NCBI GenBank assembly: GCA_016200325.1
Contig: JACQEZ010000009.1
Location: 1 to 64,000, forward strand
DNA: 64,000 nucleotides
Direction of reading: 5' to 3'
Source: Candidatus Manganitrophaceae bacterium
GTDB taxonomy: Bacteria; Nitrospirota; Nitrospiria; SBBL01; Manganitrophaceae
A program made the position numbers and the translations under genes. Below, one piece after another: positions 9,069 to 17,978 of this stretch. The notes below the pieces were generated by a model, which saw nothing but the letters and a program-made list of their open reading frames with translations, did no database searches and had not been told where the DNA came from. How positions within the stretch are numbered: position 1 is the stretch's first letter; the number at the start of each line of letters is the position of its first letter.

Positions 9069-9806
9069 CTAACGTCGTAAAACCCGTCCCAGCCTTCCCC
9101 CGATCCAATATTTGTTGAGCCGACCCAGTCTATGGACGATCTCTAAAAAGAGGAGCGACGAATTCGAATCCAGACGGACGACCTCGGAAGAACGATCGTT
9201 GATGACCAGAAGGCCGACATCAAAAATCTGTTTGATTCCCTCCACCGTCTCATCCGTTCCGAGAATCTTTCGATCCGGGCTGATTCGGATGTGAGCCAAT
9301 CCCTTTTCTATCAGAAGATCCCTGATCCCCGAGTACCTTCGATAGATATCTTTCGCGATCTGATACTCCCGGAGTTCCACGCCATGGAGATGAGTCCTGA
9401 TTGCGAAATAAAAGAGAAATTTTGCGATACAGCTGCGATGATGTCCATCTTTTTCGATATAAAGCTTGCCGTCCGTTTTAATGTACGACATCTTCGGCGC
9501 TTTCTTTTTAACGCCATGGTAGTAATCCGGGTTCGTTTCAGCCAGAGAGAGATTTTCGGGCATTCGGCCGCCGGACCGGAGCAACTCCATCCAAGTCTTA
9601 CCTTCGTAGCTGAGGTCCGTTGTTCCGACGACGTCAGAGATGTTGATGCTTTGATTCGGCTGCCACGATTCCTCAAAAGCGAACTCCTTCATTTTCTCGA
9701 ATAGGACCCGATCGAATACCTCGATTTTCCTGAAGGCAAATTCCGGTGTGAGCCATAAGGCCTTTTTCAGAAGACTGTTTTCGATCTCGGGATGGGTCGG
9801 TTCCAT
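9069..9806 (-). CDS. ParB/sulfiredoxin-like domain protein inside the transfer operon
   Basis: The 245-residue protein has no signal peptide. Its central motif YIEKDGHHRSCIAKF resembles the GxxR-type phosphate-binding loop of the ParB N-terminal/sulfiredoxin fold, which can bind nucleotides (CTP in ParB) or act as a nuclease or kinase. The flanks are predicted alpha/beta with many charged residues. It lies between traF (one-base overlap) and traH, where canonical F-type systems have no such gene. It is presumably cytoplasmic while its neighbours are periplasmic. Function is unknown; the fold assignment rests on one motif. Confidence 0.6.
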   Translation of the reverse strand: MEPTHPEIENSLLKKALWLTPEFAFRKIEVFDRVLFEKMKEFAFEESWQPNQSINISDVVGTTDLSYEGKTWMELLRSGGRMPENLSLAETNPDYYHGVKKKAPKMSYIKTDGKLYIEKDGHHRSCIAKFLFYFAIRTHLHGVELREYQIAKDIYRRYSGIRDLLIEKGLAHIRISPDRKILGTDETVEGIKQIFDVGLLVINDRSSEVVRLDSNSSLLFLEIVHRLGRLNKYWIGGRLGRVLRR

Positions 9807-10672
9807 TATCGGCTCCCCTCCTTGACTCTGAGCGGTTCTGAGGGATCGAACCCTCCGCCGCGCTGGAATTCATACATCGAGAATTCTTCGGGGGTGATCT
9901 CTTTGCCGAGAACACGAATTCCCCGATAGAGGCGCTCTTCCATGTCTGTCAGCGCGACGACCCCGATCGAAACCGGCATGAAATCCTTGCTGTTCTTGTG
10001 AATCAGCATCAGGAAGGGAACGGCCCGGACCTTAAACTCCTCCGCAAGTTCGGCGTTTCGGCTGATATCGATCTTTCGGATCTGCCAGCCGCGGTATTTT
10101 TCCAAAAAGTATCCCAATATTTCGTTTTGCTCCGCGCAGAAGTGGCATGTGGGAGAATAAAAATAGAGGAGCGCAAAGTCTCCTTTCGATTGATCGATCT
10201 TTTGACTGACCTCGGCCGTCTGCTGCCTTACTTTTGCCGCCTTCCCGGGGAGCGCATTCGGGAAGTCTCCCTCCAGAGAAAGCTCCGGATATTTTTGAAC
10301 CACCAGCGCCGCGACATTGGCAAAGGCAAGCGCCTTCCGCCGGGCAATGTCTTGGATGGCGTAGTACTCCTTTACATTCTCAATCGTCGGGGCCCTTACC
10401 GCTTGTTTCTGGATAGAGATCAGGAGGGCCTGAAACTCGTCCGGATGCATGTTCCAGAGCTCTTCGGGTGAATGGCTGGAAAGAGATGGCGCCGGATTGG
10501 GCGCCTTCTCCGTCTCCTTCTTCTCCTCTTTCTTTTCGGGCTCCTTCTCGTACCACCACCAGCCATGTTTTGGCTCGATTCCCGCCTGTGCTTCTTTGGG
10601 AAACTCCGCGGCGTGCCCGAGAGCTGTTACGAGTAACGCGCTAAAAAATAGGATGAGCGATCGCAATAACAT
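9806..10672 (-). CDS. traF: Conjugal transfer protein TraF (thioredoxin-fold pilus assembly)
   Basis: The 288-residue periplasmic protein has a signal peptide (residues 1-22), a Lys/Glu-rich linker and a thioredoxin-like C-terminal domain. Its FYSPTCHFCAEQ active site has C176 and C179. F TraF lacks the CxxC in the plasmid F version, but many ICE homologues keep it, as here. It should fold or stabilise disulfide-rich TraH, TraU and TraN. It overlaps the S26 peptidase end by 32 bp and has a GAGG site. Confidence 0.93.
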   Translation of the reverse strand: MLLRSLILFFSALLVTALGHAAEFPKEAQAGIEPKHGWWWYEKEPEKKEEKKETEKAPNPAPSLSSHSPEELWNMHPDEFQALLISIQKQAVRAPTIENVKEYYAIQDIARRKALAFANVAALVVQKYPELSLEGDFPNALPGKAAKVRQQTAEVSQKIDQSKGDFALLYFYSPTCHFCAEQNEILGYFLEKYRGWQIRKIDISRNAELAEEFKVRAVPFLMLIHKNSKDFMPVSIGVVALTDMEERLYRGIRVLGKEITPEEFSMYEFQRGGGFDPSEPLRVKEGSR

Positions 10673-11132
10673 TTGTTTTCCTCACAAATCCGAAATATCT
10701 GGAATCAAAACTATCGATATGATTAGAAAAAACAAACAAACTGTCTTCTGGCACTCGTCCCTCGAACTGAAAGTTTTGGAGGGTTTCCCCTTTTAGGGAG
10801 TAATCTTTTGCCTGACCCAAATAGGTTTCGTTACAGTAGTAATATTTTTCCCGGACGCTGAGGGTGTCTCCTCCGGAGCACGCGACCTGTTTTAAGACCT
10901 TGTTGGTTTTTGCGCCTTCTAAATATTTCGAGTGCAATTCAAATAGCACGAAGGCGCCATTGCCCATTTGCTCTTTGGAGGGGGCTCGATCCAGAATGTA
11001 GATTCGATTCTTCAATGAAGGAGAAATCGTCACCGTGATCCTTTCGGGGATCGATGCGGAAGTCAGGAGCAACGCAGTCAAAAACACCGTCAAGCTAAGG
11101 GTTGAGGGTTTCTGTTTGGCTAACAATGACAT
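10641..11132 (-). CDS. S26-family conjugation signal peptidase (TrhF/TraF-peptidase type)
   Basis: The 163-residue protein has one N-terminal membrane segment and a small periplasmic S26 domain. Ser39 in ISPSLKNRIY and Lys81 in VLKQVACSGGD fit the Ser/Lys catalytic dyad of conjugative leader peptidases. These process pilin or other Tra precursors. The start at 11132 has a GGGAGA site and overlaps the trbI-like gene by 38 bp. The pilin encoded at the operon head is a plausible substrate. Confidence 0.85.
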   Translation of the reverse strand: MSLLAKQKPSTLSLTVFLTALLLTSASIPERITVTISPSLKNRIYILDRAPSKEQMGNGAFVLFELHSKYLEGAKTNKVLKQVACSGGDTLSVREKYYYCNETYLGQAKDYSLKGETLQNFQFEGRVPEDSLFVFSNHIDSFDSRYFGFVRKTNVIAIAHPIF

Positions 11133-11397
11133 CTCCCATGATGATGGTTTTGTTCTTCGGCATTCCGGCAATCTTTAGCTGAAGATTATCCAGGTTCTTC
11201 TTTAAGATCGCGTCATCGATTTTCCCTGAGAGGTAGAGCGTTCTCTGCTCCGCCATATAGCCCTTCATGTCGAGGGCGACGATCTTTGGAGCATAAAAAT
11301 GGTCATAGACGAAAAGCGAGATCGCCGACATCACCAACGAAATGACCGTCGCCTGAATCCAGGCGCGGTGAGAGTAAACTTTTGCCGTTTCTTCCAT
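11095..11397 (-). CDS. trbI: TrbI-like F-type conjugation protein
   Basis: A 100-residue inner-membrane protein with one transmembrane segment near residues 13-31 and a short periplasmic domain ending in PKNKTIIMGDVIVSQ. Size, topology and position next to trbC match F TrbI, which modulates pilus extension and retraction. An AGAGGTGGTCA site precedes the ATG. Sequence identity in this family is low, so the call leans on position. Confidence 0.75.
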   Translation of the reverse strand: MEETAKVYSHRAWIQATVISLVMSAISLFVYDHFYAPKIVALDMKGYMAEQRTLYLSGKIDDAILKKNLDNLQLKIAGMPKNKTIIMGDVIVSQTETLNP

Positions 11398-11431
11398 TGA
11401 CCACCTCTTGTTTAGAACCTTTTTGTGTTCT

Positions 11432-12502
11432 TTATTGTTGAAGTTTTGCCAAAATTCTTTTTAAGGAGAGACTCTTGGTCTCCTTTTGAATCCGTTCAAC
11501 GACATAAGCAAGCGAGGCGTCTCCATAGAGCGCGTAATATTTGGGCGCCTCGCCGAGGCCTTCGCTGCCCCCCGGTTCTTCGGAGCGGTACGAAGGGACA
11601 TAGACAACCGCTGGAACCTGGCGAATCTGATACATCCGAAAGAGCAACGGATCCACAATAAAATTGACGTTATAGGCGTCGCACTGCTTCTCCGTTTTCT
11701 TGCAGGCGGAGTCTTTTACAATGACATCCGAGACGAGTTTTAATGTCGGTTGGGCGTATTGCATGCCGCCTACGAATCCCCTCATCACCATGGTCACATT
11801 TCCGTCCGAGAGCCTAGCGATATCGGCCGCGTAGTTGCGCAGCGTCGCAAGCGGCATGGAGGAGGAGACAAAGACGTAGAGTCTCTCTGAAGAGGAGAGC
11901 GATCCGGTCTTTAGGGCAATCTCCGTTTGATCCGAAGGTGCTCCGCTCCCCTGGTGATCGACGTTCTTGTCTCTTCCAGCGACCTGGAATAGATCCCTCT
12001 TGATTCGCTCCGTTTCTTTCTGGATCTTTCCCTGAAACTCATCAGAGGCAAACTGACGGGCGGCTGCCTCGGCCGAGGTACTCCCCTTTTGATTGGCGGC
12101 GCCCTCCGGAATCCGGATTGTCTTCTCCATCGCCTTACTCTTCTCAAGCGAGTCCTGAATTAAATTTAAATCGACAATTTGCTGCTCCCGCCAGAAGGCG
12201 CCGTCGACGAAGACGCGGACCTTCTTAGTCGATGCGTCGATTTCAACCGGAATCGGATTCGCTCCGTCGGGGCAAGGGGAGGGTTGGGTCGTCAGGTATA
12301 TCGCTTCCGATTCGACCCTCTCCAATGAATGGCAGGGAGTGGGCTTTTGGACGGCCGCCTTCTTTTTGCCGGAGGCGGTGTGTCCCTTTACCGTGACGAA
12401 GGCGATTACGATGGAGATAAAAATGACGAAAACGGCCGTTCTTGTTTTGCATCGAGATGCCCGTCCTTTTTTTAGTGTTTCGTTCGTCGACTTATCCCGC
12501 AC
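11432..12502 (-). CDS. trbC: TrbC-like F-type pilin assembly protein
   Basis: The 356-residue protein has an N-terminal membrane anchor or signal, a charged coiled middle and a C-terminal thioredoxin-like TrbC domain. The domain shows LYVFVSSSMPLATLRNYA, then VMRGFVGGM and VPAVVYVP, which are characteristic of type-F TrbC. These proteins act in the periplasm with TraW and TraU in pilus assembly. Translation probably begins at GTG 12502 and overlaps the traU stop by 11 bp. Confidence 0.9.
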   Translation of the reverse strand: MRDKSTNETLKKGRASRCKTRTAVFVIFISIVIAFVTVKGHTASGKKKAAVQKPTPCHSLERVESEAIYLTTQPSPCPDGANPIPVEIDASTKKVRVFVDGAFWREQQIVDLNLIQDSLEKSKAMEKTIRIPEGAANQKGSTSAEAAARQFASDEFQGKIQKETERIKRDLFQVAGRDKNVDHQGSGAPSDQTEIALKTGSLSSSERLYVFVSSSMPLATLRNYAADIARLSDGNVTMVMRGFVGGMQYAQPTLKLVSDVIVKDSACKKTEKQCDAYNVNFIVDPLLFRMYQIRQVPAVVYVPSYRSEEPGGSEGLGEAPKYYALYGDASLAYVVERIQKETKSLSLKRILAKLQQ

Positions 12503-13520
12503 AGCACACCCGCTTTCTGAAAATAATCCAAAGGAAGTTGTCGCTCGAATTCCCTCCGGCCGAAAAAGGAGGGTTTTTCCTGCCTCCCCAAATCATGCTC
12601 GATCGGCCGATGGGATGACAGGTGAAATCACGGACCGGATGGGCAATCTGGATCCGGTAGTTCTGCTTCACCCAAATCGGAGTTGGGACGCAGGAACAAA
12701 GGTTGACGCCGGTGTCGCAGACCAGAAGCTCCCGGGAGAGTTTATAAATCAGCCGAGCCGCGATCGCCGCGTTCGCCTGAACGTACGCATCGTCGTTTAC
12801 ATGGCCCGTCAAGGGATAGGCGCTACCCCAGGAACCCATACACCAGAAAAGAGCGCTCAACGGGAGCCCGGCATTGGCCGCAACGCTGTCGGCGATGCAA
12901 GACATCTGAGAAATGGGATTGGCAAACAGAAGCGCCTCCGGATTGATCGTAAAGGCCAGCATATCGTTGTTCCAGAGGGGGTCCACCTCGGTGATGTAGG
13001 CGACATCGAAGCCGCTGTGTTCGACGCAGACATAGTCGACCAACAGCTCTAGAATGGCCCAGACGGGAAAGATGAAGTAGTGGGCCTGTGCAAAAGTAGA
13101 GGTGTCGACCTGATTGTGAGAGGCGATTTCCGAGTGTGTTCCGCCCAGAAACCCTGGGGTCGGGTTCGGCAGCTGGACCCCCAGGCTGGGAAAATAATAG
13201 GGGTCCTTGACGGTTTCAATGAAGCGCGCGGGCTCCCAAAAACTGACCGGGATGCCGGGCCTGAAGAAAAGAGGGGGCGGAGCGGGACAGATGCAGACCG
13301 GGAATTGGGCGGCGTCGGGCGTGTCTATAATATCGCCTGGAACGAGCGTGATTCCTCCCAGCTTTATCGGAAAGATGCAATTCCAACAGACATCCGAAAT
13401 GGGATTTATGGGAGCTCCGAAGCCGGCCGCTATAGAGCGATCTTCCTGGGCTACGATCAGAACGAAGAGTAGAAAGCCGAAAACCATTCTTCCTGGTTTA
13501 TTTCTTTTCAGGAATTGCAA
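12492..13520 (-). CDS. traU: Conjugal transfer protein TraU
   Basis: This protein shows the TraU signature: CWNCIFPIKLGGI near the N-terminus, CICPAPPP, the FWEPARFIE block, and many paired cysteines. TraU is a periplasmic protein needed for DNA transfer and pilus assembly. The open frame starts with TTG 13520, preceded by GGAGGT and giving a basic signal-peptide n-region; an ATG at 13487 with an AGGAAGA site is the alternative. It overlaps traW by 23 bp. Length (342 residues) is normal. Confidence 0.93.
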   Translation of the reverse strand: MQFLKRNKPGRMVFGFLLFVLIVAQEDRSIAAGFGAPINPISDVCWNCIFPIKLGGITLVPGDIIDTPDAAQFPVCICPAPPPLFFRPGIPVSFWEPARFIETVKDPYYFPSLGVQLPNPTPGFLGGTHSEIASHNQVDTSTFAQAHYFIFPVWAILELLVDYVCVEHSGFDVAYITEVDPLWNNDMLAFTINPEALLFANPISQMSCIADSVAANAGLPLSALFWCMGSWGSAYPLTGHVNDDAYVQANAAIAARLIYKLSRELLVCDTGVNLCSCVPTPIWVKQNYRIQIAHPVRDFTCHPIGRSSMIWGGRKNPPFSAGGNSSDNFLWIIFRKRVCCAG

Positions 13521-14139
13521 TTTCCAAGACCTCCATCATGGGCCCTTTTTGCCGGGCGACGGCCGGGGTGAACTGTACGTCCAACCGCTCGACCAAAGCG
13601 GCGTTCGCGTAGTAAGCCGGTCGCTTGAGCTCCTCGATGATCGATTGATACGAGCCGTCTGTGATCAGAAGAAATACTTTCGGATCGAGCGCGTACTCTG
13701 ATTTTCGAAACCAGGTGACTTGCTCTTTGTCCAGTCCGTCGATGATCACGAGCGTGTTCGGGAAGGCCACGAACTGAAGCGGATTGAAGGTATAGCCGCG
13801 AGGGTAGAGGACCCTTCCCTTACCGTCCGGGATGTCGGCCCCGAGGGTGTAAGCCATATCGATGATTTTGGTTTTATTGGTGACCGCCCGCGGGAGATGC
13901 TTTAGCCCGGTCGGATGGTAGGAGGCGATCGCCTTCTTCATCTTTTTTTCATCGAAATGTTTTTTCCAGTCCACCTCCTTTGCGCGGTTTTCGATTTCTG
14001 TCATCGAATCCGGTTCTGCGATGCTGTAAACGGCGCCGACCACGCCGAGGTTGCGGCCCGGCTCACTGGAATGCGCCATCGCATAGGATCCTCCGAAAAG
14101 GAGCGTCCCGCTAAGGATGAAGATTTTGATAAAATCCAT
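13498..14139 (-). CDS. traW: Conjugal transfer protein TraW
   Basis: The 213-residue periplasmic protein has a clear signal peptide (MDFIKIFILSGTLLFGGSYA). The segment starting GVVGAVYSIAEPDSMTEIE and the later VLYPRGYTFNPLQFV, LVIIDGLD and VFLLITDGSY blocks are typical of TraW, which works with TrbC in pilus assembly. The ATG at 14139 lies inside the 3' end of traN, and the long upstream extension in the same frame has no support. Confidence 0.93.
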   Translation of the reverse strand: MDFIKIFILSGTLLFGGSYAMAHSSEPGRNLGVVGAVYSIAEPDSMTEIENRAKEVDWKKHFDEKKMKKAIASYHPTGLKHLPRAVTNKTKIIDMAYTLGADIPDGKGRVLYPRGYTFNPLQFVAFPNTLVIIDGLDKEQVTWFRKSEYALDPKVFLLITDGSYQSIIEELKRPAYYANAALVERLDVQFTPAVARQKGPMMEVLEIAIPEKK

Positions 14140-15649
14140 TGATCTTATTCCCCAGATCGGTATTGATTTGTGACTGCGACTTCGTGGAAATATTCGCAAA
14201 ATATTCCGATAAATCCATTTGACTAAAATCGAGCATCTGCAGTTCTTCGGGAGCGAAGCCGACGCAATTCGGACTATTAGCCGTTCCCCACTGCCCATCG
14301 GGGGAGAACTTCTTCAGTTGTCCCCTCCCCTGCTCCTGTATCATTCGGCCGAGTTTAGAATTAAAGCAGCAGTAAACCTGCGATTTCTGGACGCAGCCGA
14401 CAAAGGGCCAAGAGGTTTTGCAGTAATCCCCAACATAGTGGCAAGCGCTGGCGTCGCGGGCCGTATTTGTATCTCTCTCGTTTGTGGCGCAGTATTTCAG
14501 AAAGTCGACGACCGACCCCGAGCTATTGGAGCAGCAATTAAAAAACGATGTGCCGGCGCCGGAAGGTCTGCACTCGGAACCTTTGCCATTAAAGATGAAT
14601 ACCGGACCCATGCACATGCCGGAGTTGGGGTTGGTCTGTCCGTTATTCTGATAGCCGGTTAGATCTGCGCCGGTCGATCCCGGCGGCGTCGCATCGAGGT
14701 CGATGCAGGTATTGGGGGAACACTGATAGGTTCCGTTGCTGTTCATACAGGCGGATTGGGGACCGAGCGGGCATGTGCTGTTGCCTTGATAGCAGGCGTG
14801 TTTTGCTGCGTCGTACGTTCCTGAGGCGCAAGTGGTCGGCGCCTGGCAGACCCCTCCGACGAGAGTGTAGCCTGCGGGACATCCAGGATAGGATCGCTCC
14901 CAGGTCGCCGAATAACAGCGGTCTTGTCCCAAACCAAAACAGCTGCCGTCCAAAAATACCTCCGACCCAGGTTGTAGGCGGATCTCTTGGGATGGAATCG
15001 CCAGAGCGCCTCGTATAATCTCCTGGAGGTAGCCGGCCGCAGTTTGCCGAGTCGGAAATGGGCTCGATCGGTTGACCTGCCATAAGTCCGCGGCTGGGAG
15101 AGCTTTTGTCCAGGTTAAAAGAGTCTTTGGGCCAGACGGTGACGGGGTAGATTGCAGAGTCAGGCCCCAATAATAGGAGCAGGAGGAAAATAAATTACCG
15201 GGTTGACAGGCTTTGCGTTCCACGACTTCATGATTGTCAAAGGCATAAACGCTCTGAAATTGAGAGGGACTGGCGACCGCCTGATCGGAAACTCCGTCTT
15301 GGTTCAGGTCGACGGACAGGTTAAAATTCCACACGCCGCTTGCTCCTACCAATTGAATGAGAAGCCAGTTGCGCCAGAGCGGGACCGTCGGCCCTTCGCA
15401 TTGATCCGTCGCGGGGTTTAAGCCGCCCCCCGCGGGGCAGGTCGAGGGGGTATAGGTCGCGCTGCAGGCGACTGCGCCAACGGGGCAGAAGGTTCCCTGG
15501 GGCGTTGCGGGGCAGGAGGCGGTCTCTCCAGTATCGGTCGCCGTTCCATCCCCGTTTAAGTCTTGGCCGCAGACAAAATTGACGGCGCGAGAGGGCTGGG
15601 ACAGCAATAAAACCGCTAAAATGGCGGCGAACAGAGCCTTATACATCAT
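14111..15649 (-). CDS. traN: TraN, cysteine-rich outer-membrane mating pair protein
   Basis: A 512-residue secreted protein with signal peptide and more than 30 cysteines. The C-terminal block KSQVYCCFNSKLGR, then NCVGFAPEELQMLDFSQMDLSE, is the conserved TraN end. TraN sits in the outer membrane of the donor and recognises a recipient surface receptor to stabilise mating pairs. The N-terminal half has DxNxDG motifs (DLNGDGTATD, DLNQDGVSDQ) resembling calcium-binding repeats. Disulfide formation would rely on the DsbC- and TraF-like proteins of the operon. Confidence 0.9.
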   Translation of the reverse strand: MMYKALFAAILAVLLLSQPSRAVNFVCGQDLNGDGTATDTGETASCPATPQGTFCPVGAVACSATYTPSTCPAGGGLNPATDQCEGPTVPLWRNWLLIQLVGASGVWNFNLSVDLNQDGVSDQAVASPSQFQSVYAFDNHEVVERKACQPGNLFSSCSYYWGLTLQSTPSPSGPKTLLTWTKALPAADLWQVNRSSPFPTRQTAAGYLQEIIRGALAIPSQEIRLQPGSEVFLDGSCFGLGQDRCYSATWERSYPGCPAGYTLVGGVCQAPTTCASGTYDAAKHACYQGNSTCPLGPQSACMNSNGTYQCSPNTCIDLDATPPGSTGADLTGYQNNGQTNPNSGMCMGPVFIFNGKGSECRPSGAGTSFFNCCSNSSGSVVDFLKYCATNERDTNTARDASACHYVGDYCKTSWPFVGCVQKSQVYCCFNSKLGRMIQEQGRGQLKKFSPDGQWGTANSPNCVGFAPEELQMLDFSQMDLSEYFANISTKSQSQINTDLGNKINGFYQNLHP

Positions 15650-16102
15650 TCATTTCACCATCAAAAATGCCGCTAGCCCTGCCGCGGTCAATACCAGGAA
15701 AGAAGAAATGATCGCCGATAAAAATACCGCCATCAAAACAAGACTTCTGTCCGGATTCGCCTTCCTCGATAAATAGACGAGAAGCAGTTTTAGAAAAATA
15801 TTTACTTCTCTCTTTTCTTGAATCAACTGCAAGTAGGCCGCGAAGGAGCCTAGCCGTTTCGCCGCATTTACAAAAATGATCGCAGAGAGAACGGCGGTCG
15901 AAAAGAAAGCCAAGGGAGAAAAAAACGCTCCAAAGATCCCGGTAGCGAAAGCCGCTGTAATTGACGAAACGCAGAGTATTCGCATCACGAAGAAATAGAA
16001 ATCTTCCCATTCCGGGTTGGTGAGAGAGCGGTTGCGAAGGGCCAGGAAGATCAGTCCCGCTACAACCCAGAGAGCTTCTATTGTTGAGGTCCCAAGATCC
16101 AT
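15650..16102 (-). CDS. Small polytopic membrane protein of the transfer operon
   Basis: A 150-residue protein with three or four hydrophobic segments (around residues 8-22, 40-62, 66-80 and 118-148). It lies between the two Cys-rich TraN-like genes, ends directly before traN and starts 19 bp after the upstream gene, so it belongs to the operon. No family is recognised. It could be an entry-exclusion or assembly factor, but nothing in the sequence decides this. Confidence 0.65.
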   Translation of the reverse strand: MDLGTSTIEALWVVAGLIFLALRNRSLTNPEWEDFYFFVMRILCVSSITAAFATGIFGAFFSPLAFFSTAVLSAIIFVNAAKRLGSFAAYLQLIQEKREVNIFLKLLLVYLSRKANPDRSLVLMAVFLSAIISSFLVLTAAGLAAFLMVK

Positions 16103-16121
16103 TCGTGCGCCTACACTTTAC

Positions 16122-17978
16122 TTATTGTTTTGTGCCGTTGCTGCAGATCATGTCTTTTCCGGCGTTCTGGAGCACCTGCATCAGAGACGCAGCCTCCGCG
16201 AAATCGGACACGCACTGACAGGTCTTGACGACTTCTTCTCCTGCCGAGAGCGGACAGGCGTTATTGGCGCATTTTTTATAATAGAAGTTATATCCGTTTG
16301 TCGTATTCCGGAACTGTTCAGTGGTTCCGGCCACCGACGCTTGCGTATCCGAAACAGGCGCTCTTGTTTTGCACGCCATATCGCAACTTGGGTTACTATC
16401 CCGGCCCGGCAGCGCCGTATCCTTCTGTTCCGAGATCCAATTGCCGTATTGGTCTTTACGCAGGTCCTGATAGTGCATCGACGTAATATTATCGGCGACG
16501 CCGGAGCGCACGGCGCCGGCGCGTCTTTGGGCGTCGGTGAAGTCGAACACCGGATTGTTTTGGCACAGATAAGTCCGATCCTTCTTCCACCAACTCCGGC
16601 AGATGTCGTAGTTCTGTAGCTGACCGATTAATGTGCTGCAGGAAGAAAGCGGCCCAAGCCCGGTCGGGTTAAAGCCATTATAGGTACTCACCGTGTCGAC
16701 CGTTTCCGCCCGGAGCCGGCAGTTTGGATCCGTATCTAGCGCGCTACAGTGATCGGTGACGGCTTCTGAGAAGATATCGGACGTTCTGGTGCAAAGGGAG
16801 TAGTAGTCGTAGGCGTCGTAGGTACAATCGTCTTTCCCTTTTTTCTTCCCACGGTCCCGGAAATTTTCCGCCGACGTTCCGAGTGGGATTGAGCCTACGG
16901 GCGGCGTGGCAAAAACGGCGGCCGACGGCGGAGAACAATAGCCCGTTACGTTTGTACAAACACAATCGTTTCGGTTCCTAAAGGTCCCTGCCAGGACTTT
17001 CAGGTAAACGGTATTTTCACTCGACGCGATCGCCCCCGCTGGGGCGGGATTCTGACAGAAGGTCTGTTGCGTGGTAATCGCCACGGTTCTTTGAATTGCG
17101 CAGAGGCGGTTTGTCGAGCTCGACTGGGTCGCCGGCGGCGTCGTGGTCATCAGATTGTAATAGCTTGCCGGATCACTCGACTGAAGCGCGATTTGCGAGC
17201 CGACGGCCCCTGAGATACCGCCAGGGTTGGAATAGTATTGCTCCGGGGAGCTCGGAGTCCCCGCGATACAGGCTCCTTCATTCTGTCCGTAGTAACTAAC
17301 CGCAAGCCCATCTACCTTAACGTCGGTGATGGCGAGTTTAGGGTTCTTCGCCTGAACGGAGCCGACTACGCCGCCTCCTATGTTTTTTAAAACTGAGGGG
17401 AGGTTCGTCATCGCAAGGTTACTGCCGCAACTGTTATTGACGCAGTAGCAGCCCCCGAGACTCAGGGGAGAAACCTCCTGGAGGTTGGCCCGCCCGGTGG
17501 AATCGGCGGTCCATTGGTAATAGTGGCAATTGGCCCACTGACCTGGCGTACAACTCACAACGCCATTGGCGCAAACCCCCGAGACCGGAAAGGGAGGCTG
17601 GTAGCTATAGTCGACTGCGCCGTCCAGGTCCGTATCTTGACCGACGAGGACCTGGGACAGGTCTCCCGTCCCCGAAGGAGCGACCAGGACATTGAGGAAT
17701 TTGGTCGAGGAGGGACAGCTCATGCCGGCGTTAAACGATTTCGTATTATCGATTGTTTTCATCGGACTGCTCCCCGAGGTCAGCGGGACCGAGGCGTTGT
17801 CCCTGATTCCCGACGTGGAACCGAACTTGGAAAGGGCTTGATTGGCGGAGTCTTGGGCCGCCGCTTTCGGATCGCTTTGAGCCAATGCGAATCCCGCGTG
17901 AAGAAGCGAGAGGATGAGAAAAAGAGCGGCGGCATTAACTACGATATTTTCGGACCATCTCATGGATCGCATCCTCAT
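16122..17978 (-). CDS. Second TraN-like cysteine-rich secreted protein
   Basis: A 618-residue protein with a signal peptide (VVNAAALFLILSLLHAGFALAQ) and about 35 cysteines spread through the mature part, plus a DTDLDGAVD calcium-binding-like motif that parallels TraN downstream. It lacks the diagnostic TraN C-terminal block, so it is a paralogue or a separate adhesin-like component. The start at 17978 has an AGGGAAGG site and overlaps traC by 44 bp. Having two large Cys-rich surface proteins suggests a two-part recipient-recognition device. Confidence 0.75.
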   Translation of the reverse strand: MRMRSMRWSENIVVNAAALFLILSLLHAGFALAQSDPKAAAQDSANQALSKFGSTSGIRDNASVPLTSGSSPMKTIDNTKSFNAGMSCPSSTKFLNVLVAPSGTGDLSQVLVGQDTDLDGAVDYSYQPPFPVSGVCANGVVSCTPGQWANCHYYQWTADSTGRANLQEVSPLSLGGCYCVNNSCGSNLAMTNLPSVLKNIGGGVVGSVQAKNPKLAITDVKVDGLAVSYYGQNEGACIAGTPSSPEQYYSNPGGISGAVGSQIALQSSDPASYYNLMTTTPPATQSSSTNRLCAIQRTVAITTQQTFCQNPAPAGAIASSENTVYLKVLAGTFRNRNDCVCTNVTGYCSPPSAAVFATPPVGSIPLGTSAENFRDRGKKKGKDDCTYDAYDYYSLCTRTSDIFSEAVTDHCSALDTDPNCRLRAETVDTVSTYNGFNPTGLGPLSSCSTLIGQLQNYDICRSWWKKDRTYLCQNNPVFDFTDAQRRAGAVRSGVADNITSMHYQDLRKDQYGNWISEQKDTALPGRDSNPSCDMACKTRAPVSDTQASVAGTTEQFRNTTNGYNFYYKKCANNACPLSAGEEVVKTCQCVSDFAEAASLMQVLQNAGKDMICSNGTKQ

